Part shown: piece by piece, positions 45,401 to 53,441 of the stretch
Numbering within the stretch: the first letter of the stretch is position 1
Layout: each line of letters opens with the position of its first letter
Source of the DNA: Flagellimonas pelagia
GTDB taxonomy: Bacteria; Bacteroidota; Bacteroidia; Flavobacteriales; Flavobacteriaceae
Reading direction: 5' to 3'
NCBI RefSeq assembly: GCF_003584135.1
Contig: NZ_QXFI01000013.1
Coordinates: 291,218 to 355,217, forward strand
Length of the DNA stretch: 64,000 nucleotides
Notes under the pieces: model-generated
Databases searched by the model: none
Told to the model about the DNA's origin: nothing
The model's input: the letters and a program-made list of their open reading frames with translations, nothing else
Translations under genes and position numbers: made by a program

Positions 45401-45606
45401 TACCGGGTAAATTTTTGTCCAAGATGAAAATCAACAAACTTAGATTTTATCTCACAGGAAAGAATCTGTTCACCCTAACCGATTATAGCGGAGTGGACCC
45501 AGAGGTCAGCTTTGGAGGACAGAACAACAACCTTAGTGCAGGAGCGGATTTTGGGGGATATCCCACCTCAAGGACCTTTCTCTTGGGTCTTAACGTAAAC
45601 TTTTAA
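42478..45606 (+). CDS. susC: SusC/RagA family TonB-linked outer membrane transporter
   Basis: About 1042 residues. A signal peptide (LVVIFLVLGNLVAFAQ) is followed by a carboxypeptidase-regulatory-like beta-sandwich (ITIQGVITAEDDGLPLPGANVVVKD ... NFDGEYTLEVPSGD), a TonB-box-like segment (LDEVVIIGYGSTTKKDLTGSIATI), the plug (VQGRVSGLLLTQTSGQPGGATSVRIRGSSSINASNEPLYVIDGFPV and the SusC mark DASATAIYGSRGANGVIIITTKRG), and a large barrel ending in TFLLGLNVNF. It imports oligosaccharides with the SusD partner 11 bp downstream. The second methionine (42478) is preferred since it starts a normal signal peptide. The gene belongs to the mannoside operon. Confidence 0.97.
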   Translation: MKNRTKGLVVIFLVLGNLVAFAQNITIQGVITAEDDGLPLPGANVVVKDMAIGASANFDGEYTLEVPSGDVTLVFSYQGFSSQEVSVGGQRTINVALKTDVNELDEVVIIGYGSTTKKDLTGSIATIKSEDLESVRSTTADDFVQGRVSGLLLTQTSGQPGGATSVRIRGSSSINASNEPLYVIDGFPVDNNSDNLSAGVAEGPSINALSTLSANDIASIDVLKDASATAIYGSRGANGVIIITTKRGLNGDAQINYDTYLGVSEVIKKLDVLNASQFAFYVNESKYNGSGDPRFYTNPTSFGVGTDWQDEIFRTAITKSHDLSIKGGNQDIKYAVSGSYLDQEGVVIETDFKRYNFRVNLDFKATEKLSIENSLSLNRTNFNTARTETTGGVEVASSAITGAYQFNPLLPVFDPEGNYTKGNFIVQDDGTFVNDVSNIQEQIPNFPSPVAYQKLTESKGKATRILDNLAIKWDVAKNLQLKTTLGVDLNINEQFYFRTEEIDFGNSPGAFAAQAKNTATSYLAESTLNYTNTFNNRHRVNALVGASWQDFTIESLSGNALGFPTENFGSNNLGLGLNPGVSSNIIESRLISYFGRVNYILDNKYIFTATSRVDGSSKFGDGNKYGFFPSGAFAWNVSEEDFLQDSGLYLKLRLGYGIIGNESIAPYSAQSTFKPTYHSFNDNEVVGQLPSTPANSALKWERTEQYNIGLDLGFFNDRLGFTIDGYRKNTEDLLLNLQVPSQTGYIQSVVNAGSVRNEGIELGINAQMFKGKFNWDVNLTGAYNKNKILDLAGLDNIPTGFGILGITNWQLLVEGGEIGAFYGYVSDGIVQLDDDPATTPRFATDTFTPGERKYKDLNGDGVIDADNDRTFIGNPIPEYTFGINNTITWKNWDLNIFMQGVYGNEIANFNRINLENLNGQGNVLLEAFSNRWTPNNPSNTYTRAADGPRNIVFSDHYVEDGSYLRLKSATLGYSIPGKFLSKMKINKLRFYLTGKNLFTLTDYSGVDPEVSFGGQNNNLSAGADFGGYPTSRTFLLGLNVNF

Positions 45607-45617
45607 AAGTCAAAATC

Positions 45618-47117
45618 ATGAAACAATTCAAAAAATATAGAATGTACTTCGCTGCCCTGATTTTGATCTTGGGTTGTGAAAGTGCCTTGGAAGAGGAAGT
45701 GAAGACCTTTTATACCGAGGATACATTTTACCAAACAGAGCAGGACGTCAAATTGGCCATTAATGGTATTTATGGACACTTGGGGGCCACATATGATGAA
45801 GCATTAAACTCCAAAGGATTGTATTTTGCCAACTATTGGACGGCCAATGCCCTCCTATCCGATGAAGGTGAAACCAGCTTTAATAGAGGAGACGGTTACA
45901 ACCAGCTCTCTGCGATGGCCCATACACCGGAAAACACCATAGCATTGGAGATTTGGTCCAACCTTTACTTAGGAATAAATGCAGCAAATATGGCCATCAT
46001 TAATATTCCGGACGTGGATATGGATGAGGATACCAAGGACGATTTATTGGGAGAGGCCCATTTCTTGCGTGGATTGCTTTATTTTGAATTGGTGCGTTTC
46101 TTTGGAGAAGTTCCATTACAATTGGAACCACAGATAGTATTTACCTCCAGTGCCTTTCTGGGTAGAGCAGCAATATCTGAAGTATATGCCCAGATTTTTG
46201 CAGATTTGACCATAGCCGAAAACAGCCTTCCAACAGAGCAGACGGGCTTGGATAACGGCAGGCCCACAAGTTGGTCCGCCAAAGCTTATATGGCCAAAGC
46301 GGCACTTCAACAAGGTGAAGACCTTCAATTGGCCAAAACCAAGTTGGAAGAAATCATGACCAGTGGACGTTTCGAGCTTTGGGAAGACTTCGCGGACGTT
46401 TTCAAAATTGCCAACAATAACGGAAAAGAAGTACTGTTTGCCATAAGCTTTTTGGAGGGTACGGATTTGTTCACCACGCTTTGGGAAGGCGGGCATTTGG
46501 TCTACAGGACACTCCCAGGCGGGGTATATGGCGGAAGGCCCAATGGTGGCGGACTTGAGATACCCACTATGGCCCTGTACAATTCTTTTGATGATGAGGA
46601 TAGAAGAAAAGAAGTGACTTTTATGACTGAAGATGTCATCAACGGGGAGTTGGTGGAATTTGACTCTCCCCATATCGTAAAGTATTGGGACCGGGTAGCC
46701 GAGCCTCTGGTGAACAATACGGCCAATGACCTTCAACTTATTCGTTATGCGGACATATTGCTCATGTATGCCGAAGTACTGAATGAACAAAATAATGGGA
46801 GCACACCAGCAGCGTTGGACGCCATCAACGAAGTAAGAGAAAGGGCAAGATTTGCCGATGGGGTGGAGCGCAATATACTCCCAGATTTATCCGCAATGGG
46901 ATACGAAGCTTTTAAGGAAGCCATACTGGAAGAACGAAAAAAAGAACTTACGTGGGAAGGCCATCGTTGGTTCGATTTGGTTCGATTTGGCAAACTGGAA
47001 GAAAAAGTTACTGAGGCCAAGCCCGGGGTTCCCGTGGCCGCAAGACATAACCTGCTTCCTATACCCCAAAGAGAAAGAGATATTAACCAAAACCTGACAC
47101 AGAATCCTGGTTATTGA
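45618..47117 (+). CDS. susD: SusD/RagB family nutrient-binding outer membrane lipoprotein
   Basis: A 499-residue SusD protein. The lipobox is ALILILGC (Cys20). The helical TPR-like scaffold opens with FYTEDTFYQTEQDVKLAINGIY, with EAHFLRGLLYFELVRFFGEVPL being the highly conserved SusD block. The C-terminus has RYADILLMYAEVLNEQN, ALDAINEVRERA, ILEERKKELTWEGHRWFDLVRFGKL and LLPIPQRERDINQNLTQNPGY. It caps the SusC barrel and binds the glycan before import. SusC is 11 bp upstream; the GH92 gene starts 1 bp after its stop. Confidence 0.97.
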   Translation: MKQFKKYRMYFAALILILGCESALEEEVKTFYTEDTFYQTEQDVKLAINGIYGHLGATYDEALNSKGLYFANYWTANALLSDEGETSFNRGDGYNQLSAMAHTPENTIALEIWSNLYLGINAANMAIINIPDVDMDEDTKDDLLGEAHFLRGLLYFELVRFFGEVPLQLEPQIVFTSSAFLGRAAISEVYAQIFADLTIAENSLPTEQTGLDNGRPTSWSAKAYMAKAALQQGEDLQLAKTKLEEIMTSGRFELWEDFADVFKIANNNGKEVLFAISFLEGTDLFTTLWEGGHLVYRTLPGGVYGGRPNGGGLEIPTMALYNSFDDEDRRKEVTFMTEDVINGELVEFDSPHIVKYWDRVAEPLVNNTANDLQLIRYADILLMYAEVLNEQNNGSTPAALDAINEVRERARFADGVERNILPDLSAMGYEAFKEAILEERKKELTWEGHRWFDLVRFGKLEEKVTEAKPGVPVAARHNLLPIPQRERDINQNLTQNPGY

Positions 47118-47118
47118 T

Positions 47119-49896
47119 ATGAACAACACTTTCTTTAAGGCCCTTAAGGTAGTTTGCATAATGTTGATGACCTTGGGTGGTTTTTCGGCCTGGGCGTCTG
47201 AAAACATTGCCAAGCAAGCCACTGTGAGAGTCTCATCCCAGTTGGAAGGAAATGAAGCCTCCAATTTGATTGATGGATTGATCCGCCTGGATGGACAGGG
47301 CGAATGGGCCTGTATAGGGGAGCGCAAAGCATGGGGAGCCAATACATTGCCTTGGCTCCAAATGAATTGGGACAGACCGCGGAGCATCAACAGCATTGTC
47401 ATTTATGATCGTCCCGGTTTGGAGGAGCACACTGCTGGAGGGGTTTTAAGGTTCAGCGATGGTTCCCTGATTCGCGTAAACACCATTCCCAACAATGGCG
47501 ATGCCAAGAAAGTGGAGTTCCCAACAAAAACAGTGGAATGGGTGCGCTTTGAGGTCACCGATGGGGAAGGGCTCAACCTTGGTCTATCCGAAATGGAAGT
47601 ATTCGCAGCACCCGATGACAGCACAAATCCCTTGCATTGGGTGAATCCGTTTGTGGAGTCGGCCAAAGGCCGGTATTTTTTCTTCACTCCTGGTGCACAC
47701 CCCATGGGAATGGTAGCTGCGGCACCGGTGACCCGCAATAAAAATCAATACGGTGGAGGGTACAGTTACAATTCCACGGAAGTATTGGGTTTTGGACAGA
47801 TTCACGGTTGGTGCCTTTCAGGAATACAGATCATGCCCACGTTGGGGAATATAGACCCTACCTTGGGAGATCAAGGTTGGAAATCCAGTTTTAGTCATGA
47901 CGATGAAGTGGCCATGCCAGGATATCAACGTTTGTATCTAAAGAAACATCATGTCTGGACAGAACTGACCAGTACCAAGCGTACTACCCTGTATCGCTTT
48001 ACATATACCCAAGCGGACAAGGCCAGTATATTGACCAATTTGGGAGGATATTTGGGAAATTCAACCATGATCAATGCAGATGTCCGTAAAGTCAGCCAAA
48101 ATGAACTGGAAGGCTCCTTTGATTCAGCTGGAAGATTTTGGGGCGGACCGGAGAAGGTCAAAGTGTTTTTTGTTATCCAGTTTGATAAACCTTTCCAGAC
48201 CTTGGAAGGATGGAAGGATAAGGAGAGATTCAGCGATATTACCACTATAAAAGGCTCAGATACCATGACCCGTAGGGATTCGGTCGTTTTTGCTGGAATC
48301 ACCCAGAGTTATTGGAATGCGCCCACTACCGGTGTTGCTGCTACCTATGATGTAAATGCAGGTGACGAGGTTCAGATGAAAGTGGCCATTTCGTACACCT
48401 CCGTGGAAAACGCCCGTAAAAATCTTCAAACCGAAGCACCCCATTGGGACTTTGACCGCTATAAGGAAGATGCCTTCAACATATGGGAAGAGCAGTTGGG
48501 GAAGATTGAGGTCAAGGGAGGAACAGAACAACAACGGATAAAATTCTACACAGACCTATGGCACATTTTGTTGGGAAGAAGAATTCTGAACGATGTCAGC
48601 GGGGATTATCCTGATTATACCCAGGGAGAGCGCCAAGGAACCTTCACAAAAGCCGACCTGAAAGTAAGAACGCTACCCAAGGATAAGGATGGCAAGTCAA
48701 GGTTCAACATGTACAATTTTGATGCGCTTTGGCTCACCCAATGGAACCTGAACATTGTTTGGGGGTTGGCTTGGCCGGAAATTTTGGATGATTTCTCGGC
48801 TTCTTTGGTCCAGTATGCGGATAATGGAGGGCTGTTACCCAGAGGTGCCATAGCAGGCGGATATTCCTATATCATGACAGGAAACCCGGCAACGAATATG
48901 CTCGTGAGCACCTACATGAAGGATTTGATGACAAAAACAAATCCAAAACATGCCTTCCAAGTGATGAAACGCAATCACATGCCCGGTGGCATGATGAGCG
49001 ATTCCGCAGAGGACCTTGAGTTTTATATGGCCAATGGATACTGCCCCGATAATGCCGGAAAGACCCTGGAGTGGGCTTTTCAGGATTGGTCGCTTTCCCA
49101 AATGGCAAAGAAGATGGGGAAGACAAAGGATCATGCCTATTTCTCAAAAAGAGCTGAAGGGTGGTCCAAATTGTTCCATCCCGACTTAAAGCTGGTATTG
49201 CCCAAAGACCGATCGGGGAATTGGCTTCATACGGATTTGCTATCCGGTCAGGGTTGGGTAGAGTCCAACGCGTGGCAAGGAACCTGGTCGGTGTCCCACG
49301 GTATTACGGAATTGTCTAAGCTTATGGGTGGAAACGATGTATTATCGGCCAAACTCAACTTTGCTTTTGAGCAAGCAGCTCCCCAGGATTTTGTATTTGG
49401 ATATTCGGATGGATATGTCAGTTATGCCAACCAGCCGGGCTGTTCCAACGCCCATGTCTTTAATCATGTGCAAAAACCATGGCTTACACAATATTGGGTG
49501 AGAAGGGTGAACGAACAGGCTTACGGTGCCACGACCGTGGACCAAGGCTATGGCGGACATGATGAGGACCAAGGCCAGATGAGTGGCGTAAGTGCGTTGA
49601 TGTCCATGGGACTTTTTAGCTTGACGGGGAACAATTCCATCACCCCTAAATATGAAATTACCAGTCCGGTTTTTGACGAGATAACCATAAAACTCAACCC
49701 AACCTATTACCAAGGAAAAGAGTTTACCATCAAAACCTTGGACAACAGTAAAGAGAACAGTTATATCCAAAAGGCAAGGTTGAACAATGAGCCGCTCCAA
49801 ACATTTTGGTTTACCCATGATGTTTTTCAAAAGGGAGGGGAGCTTATCCTGCAACTTGGGCCTGAACCGAATACCAATTGGGGAATTCAAAATTGA
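47119..49896 (+). CDS. GH92 family alpha-mannosidase with N-terminal carbohydrate-binding-like domain
   Basis: A 925-residue exported enzyme. After a signal peptide (ALKVVCIMLMTLGGFSAWAS), residues 30-165 form a galactose-binding-like sandwich (NIAKQATVRVSSQLEGNEASNLIDG ... LGLSEMEVFAAP). From about residue 170 the GH92 beta-sandwich begins (PLHWVNPFVESAKGRYFFFTPGAHPMGMV, HGWCLSGIQIMP), then the helical catalytic barrel with GKTLEWAFQDWSLSQMAKKMGK and GGHDEDQGQMSGVSALMSMGLFSLTG, which correspond to the conserved catalytic and calcium-site blocks. GH92 enzymes remove alpha-linked mannose from N-glycans and yeast mannan with inversion, in a calcium-dependent way. It is cotranscribed with SusCD and is the main clue to the substrate of the locus. 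Confidence 0.95.
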   Translation: MNNTFFKALKVVCIMLMTLGGFSAWASENIAKQATVRVSSQLEGNEASNLIDGLIRLDGQGEWACIGERKAWGANTLPWLQMNWDRPRSINSIVIYDRPGLEEHTAGGVLRFSDGSLIRVNTIPNNGDAKKVEFPTKTVEWVRFEVTDGEGLNLGLSEMEVFAAPDDSTNPLHWVNPFVESAKGRYFFFTPGAHPMGMVAAAPVTRNKNQYGGGYSYNSTEVLGFGQIHGWCLSGIQIMPTLGNIDPTLGDQGWKSSFSHDDEVAMPGYQRLYLKKHHVWTELTSTKRTTLYRFTYTQADKASILTNLGGYLGNSTMINADVRKVSQNELEGSFDSAGRFWGGPEKVKVFFVIQFDKPFQTLEGWKDKERFSDITTIKGSDTMTRRDSVVFAGITQSYWNAPTTGVAATYDVNAGDEVQMKVAISYTSVENARKNLQTEAPHWDFDRYKEDAFNIWEEQLGKIEVKGGTEQQRIKFYTDLWHILLGRRILNDVSGDYPDYTQGERQGTFTKADLKVRTLPKDKDGKSRFNMYNFDALWLTQWNLNIVWGLAWPEILDDFSASLVQYADNGGLLPRGAIAGGYSYIMTGNPATNMLVSTYMKDLMTKTNPKHAFQVMKRNHMPGGMMSDSAEDLEFYMANGYCPDNAGKTLEWAFQDWSLSQMAKKMGKTKDHAYFSKRAEGWSKLFHPDLKLVLPKDRSGNWLHTDLLSGQGWVESNAWQGTWSVSHGITELSKLMGGNDVLSAKLNFAFEQAAPQDFVFGYSDGYVSYANQPGCSNAHVFNHVQKPWLTQYWVRRVNEQAYGATTVDQGYGGHDEDQGQMSGVSALMSMGLFSLTGNNSITPKYEITSPVFDEITIKLNPTYYQGKEFTIKTLDNSKENSYIQKARLNNEPLQTFWFTHDVFQKGGELILQLGPEPNTNWGIQN

Positions 49897-49940
49897 GGGC
49901 ATAGAATAGAGGAGCCTTCCATTAACAGAAGGAGTATGTA

Positions 49941-52900
49941 ATGAAAAAAGGGATTGTAACATCTGGGATTTGGTCTTTTGTACTCTTGATTTTGGGTGCG
50001 TCGTGCACAGAGGGTACAAAGCGGGGGGAATATCTCTTCCGGCCAGTGGCGGCCAAAGTCTCTGGAATCCATTTTTCCAATGACCTTCCCTTGGATGACG
50101 ATTTGAATATCCTCAACTACATCTACTACTTCAATGGCGGAGGCGTTGCAGTGGGAGATATCAACAATGACGGATGGGATGATCTTTTCTTTACGGGAAA
50201 CCAAGTTTCCAACAAATTATACCTGAACCAAGGCAATCTAAGGTTCAAGGATATCACCGAGGAAGCAGGTCTGGAGTCCAAAGGATGGTCTTCTGGAGTG
50301 AGCATGGTGGATATCAATACAGATGGTTGGTTGGATATTTATGTGTCCCGATCTGGACATTTAGATCCAGAACAACGAAAAAACCTACTCTACATCAACC
50401 AAGGTGATGGAACCTTCGAGGAAATGGCTCAGGAATACGGGTTGGCAGATTCTTCGTATTCCACACAATCCGCTTTTTTGGATTATGACAAGGATGGTGA
50501 TTTGGACATGTACCTGCTCAACCATATGCACCAAATGACCGGGATGAACAATCCTGTGCCACGAAAACTGAATGGGGAATCCGAAAGCAATGACAAACTG
50601 TACCGCAACGATGGTGTTGGTCCATTGGGGCACCCGGTCTTTACGGATGTTTCTGATGAAGCTGGTATTACGATCGAAGGGTTTGGTCTTGGGGTAGGGA
50701 TAAGCGACCTTAATCAAGATGGGTATCCGGATATTTACGTGTCCAACGATTTTATTTCCAATGATATCCTATATATCAACCAAGGGGACGGAACTTTTAA
50801 GGACAGATCCAAGGAGTTTCTCAGTCACCAAAGCCATAATGGCATGGGTAATGATATTGCGGATATCAACAACGATGGCCTTACCGATATTTTGGTGTTG
50901 GACATGTTGCCGTCGGATAATCGCCGCAGAAAGCTAATGCTGAACAAACCCAATTATAACTTATTTGAATTCAGTAAAAGTTTGGGGTATCAACCCCAAT
51001 ACATGAGAAACACCTTTCAATTGAACAATGGCAAGCATGCCCCGTTCAGTGAGGTGGGCCAACTTATGGGGATTAGCAGTACCGACTGGAGCTGGGGAGG
51101 GCTAATGGCGGATTATAATGGTGACGGTCTAAAGGATATGTTCATTACCACGGGCTACTTGAAAGATATGACCGATCTGGATTTTATCGTATATAGGAGG
51201 AAACAGTTCAAATTTAGGACCCGAGAGGAAGCGGACAGTATATATTTGGCCAGTATCAATAAACTACCAGAGGTCCCACTCCAAAACTACTTTTACAAGA
51301 ACAATGGAAGCCTGAATTTTGAAGATACATCATTAAAATGGGCACCAGGGTCGCTAGGATTTTCAAATGGTGCGGTGTACGCAGACCTGGACAATGATGG
51401 CGATTTGGACATTGTTACCAATAACATTAATGAAAAAGCAAGTGTACTGGAAAACACATCGTCCCATAAAGGAAATGAAAGACGTAATGGGTTAAAATTA
51501 AATTTTAAAGGTCCACAAACCAATCCAAATGGGATAGGGGCGAAAGTATGGGCATATGCAGATGGCAGTGTTCAATTTTTGGAAAACTATACTACTCGTG
51601 GATTTCAATCCAGTGTGGCGCCTTCACTGTATTTTGCCTTTCAAGAGCATAAAAGAAAGGACAGTCTTGTGGTAGTTTGGCCAGATGGAAAGAGAAAATC
51701 TTATGGCAATTCAGTCATGGACTCCATCGCAACACTTCGATATACCGATGCTACCGAAACAGTCTTGCCAAAAAGGGATATAGAAGAGGGGCAAATTTTT
51801 GCAAAGGTGGATGGGTTACTCCAGTTTGAACACCAAGAAATTCCATTTTCAGATTTTGATATAGAACCACTTATTCCACAGAAATTCTCTACTAGTGGGC
51901 CCTCACTTGCGGTGGCAGATGCCAATGGGGATGGTCTGGATGATATTTTTATAGGGGGTTCACATGGCTTTCCCGGTCAACTGCATATACAAACCATGGA
52001 CGGGAAATTTATCGCCAATACTTTGGGGATGGATGCTGAACACGAAGATGTTGGCAGTTTATGGTTTGATGCGGACAATGATGGTGATAATGATCTCTAC
52101 GTGGTTAGTGGGGGGTCTGAGTTTTCATTGATGAAACCGGGATATTATCAGGATAGATTGTATTTAAATGATGGTCAAGGAAATTTATCCTTGTCCATTG
52201 ACGCTTTGCCCAATATGAATACAAGCGGAAGCTGTGTAGTTGCTTCGGACTATGATCAGGATGGAGACCTTGATCTTTTTGTTGGGGGAATGGTGGTTCC
52301 TGGAAGTTATGGAGTGTCGCCCAAAAGTTATATACTGGAAAACAATCAAGGCAAATTCTCTGATGTAACTGCAGACAGATTGGGTGAACAAGAGTTGGGC
52401 ATGGTGTCCTCGGCACTTTGGACGGATGTGGACAATGATGGTCGGACCGATCTTATGGTTGTTGGAAAGTGGATGCCGATAACTATTTATCTAAATAAAA
52501 AAGAAAGTTTCGAAAAGATAGAATTACCCATTTCAACAGGTTGGTGGAATAGCATCAATGGCGGCGATTTTGATAATGATGGGGATACGGATTACATCAT
52601 TGGAAACCATGGGACGAACAGTGTTTATAGTGCAACAGAAGAATACCCGATGGAGCTATATGTAGGCGATTTTGATAGGGATGGGAAGATAGACCCACTT
52701 ATTTCTCAATATAGTTTGAGTCCTGAAGGAAGCTTTAAAAGTTATCCTTTGGCATCCAGGGATTTATTGGCGGAACAAATGGTTTCCATTAAAAGTAGAT
52801 ATAAAAACTACCGTTCCTATGCCGATCTAGAGATCAAGGACCTTCTTTTGAACAGTATGGAGGAAAACCCTATTAAGAAAGAAGTAAGACAGCTAAAGAG

Positions 52901-53435
52901 CATATATGTTGAGAACCTTGGAGAAGGTAAATTCAAATTAAAGGAATTACCAAAGGAAGCTCAATGGGCCCCGGTTATGGGTACCAATATTACTGATTTA
53001 GATCAAGATGGCAATCTCGATGCGGTCCTCATTGGAAATTTCTATGATTACGAAGTGGGTTATGGGCAAAACGATGCTTTTCTCGGGCTTGTTTTAAAAG
53101 GGGATGGAAAAGGGAACTTTGTGCCTATGCACCATAAGGCCACTGGTTTTTTAATACACGGGAATGCCAGGGCCTTGGTCAAAGTTATGGGGCAAGACAA
53201 AGAATTTTTGGTGTCCTCACTCAACAGGGATAGTATTCAGGTTCATAAAACCCGGAAAGGGTCGGGCAATATAATAGAGATTCCAGCTAATGCGAAGTCT
53301 GGAATAATCACTTTAGAAAACGGAATAAAAAGAAAAATAGAATTCTATAACGGTGCGGGTTATTTATCGCAATCCACCAAAAAGATTGTTTTGCCGAAGA
53401 ATGCCGAAATAGCGTTTAAAACCAATCAAGATTAA
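49941..53435 (+). CDS. VCBS/FG-GAP repeat lipoprotein with ASPIC/UnbV domain
   Basis: A 1164-residue lipoprotein (LLILGASC, Cys22). It has many calcium-loop repeats of the form D-x-(N/D)-x-D-G-x-x-D, for instance DINNDGWDDLFFTGN, DYDKDGDLDMYLL, DLNQDGYPDIYVSND, DVDNDGRTDLMVVG and DLDQDGNLDAVLIGN, expected to fold as beta-propellers. An ASPIC/UnbV block lies around residues 520-605 (NGIGAKVWAYADGSVQF ... SLVVVWPDGKRKSYG). Such CRTAC1-type proteins are frequent members of SusCD loci in this phylum, and their role is not settled; glycan binding at the surface is likely. It is 44 bp after the GH92 gene and 6 bp before the fusion enzyme gene. Confidence 0.92.
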   Translation: MKKGIVTSGIWSFVLLILGASCTEGTKRGEYLFRPVAAKVSGIHFSNDLPLDDDLNILNYIYYFNGGGVAVGDINNDGWDDLFFTGNQVSNKLYLNQGNLRFKDITEEAGLESKGWSSGVSMVDINTDGWLDIYVSRSGHLDPEQRKNLLYINQGDGTFEEMAQEYGLADSSYSTQSAFLDYDKDGDLDMYLLNHMHQMTGMNNPVPRKLNGESESNDKLYRNDGVGPLGHPVFTDVSDEAGITIEGFGLGVGISDLNQDGYPDIYVSNDFISNDILYINQGDGTFKDRSKEFLSHQSHNGMGNDIADINNDGLTDILVLDMLPSDNRRRKLMLNKPNYNLFEFSKSLGYQPQYMRNTFQLNNGKHAPFSEVGQLMGISSTDWSWGGLMADYNGDGLKDMFITTGYLKDMTDLDFIVYRRKQFKFRTREEADSIYLASINKLPEVPLQNYFYKNNGSLNFEDTSLKWAPGSLGFSNGAVYADLDNDGDLDIVTNNINEKASVLENTSSHKGNERRNGLKLNFKGPQTNPNGIGAKVWAYADGSVQFLENYTTRGFQSSVAPSLYFAFQEHKRKDSLVVVWPDGKRKSYGNSVMDSIATLRYTDATETVLPKRDIEEGQIFAKVDGLLQFEHQEIPFSDFDIEPLIPQKFSTSGPSLAVADANGDGLDDIFIGGSHGFPGQLHIQTMDGKFIANTLGMDAEHEDVGSLWFDADNDGDNDLYVVSGGSEFSLMKPGYYQDRLYLNDGQGNLSLSIDALPNMNTSGSCVVASDYDQDGDLDLFVGGMVVPGSYGVSPKSYILENNQGKFSDVTADRLGEQELGMVSSALWTDVDNDGRTDLMVVGKWMPITIYLNKKESFEKIELPISTGWWNSINGGDFDNDGDTDYIIGNHGTNSVYSATEEYPMELYVGDFDRDGKIDPLISQYSLSPEGSFKSYPLASRDLLAEQMVSIKSRYKNYRSYADLEIKDLLLNSMEENPIKKEVRQLKSIYVENLGEGKFKLKELPKEAQWAPVMGTNITDLDQDGNLDAVLIGNFYDYEVGYGQNDAFLGLVLKGDGKGNFVPMHHKATGFLIHGNARALVKVMGQDKEFLVSSLNRDSIQVHKTRKGSGNIIEIPANAKSGIITLENGIKRKIEFYNGAGYLSQSTKKIVLPKNAEIAFKTNQD

Positions 53436-53441
53436 AGCTTC

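Noticed and set aside
46116..46790. Open frame of 224 codons opposite SusD
   Set aside because: Shadow of the SusD gene; no start context and no recognisable domain.
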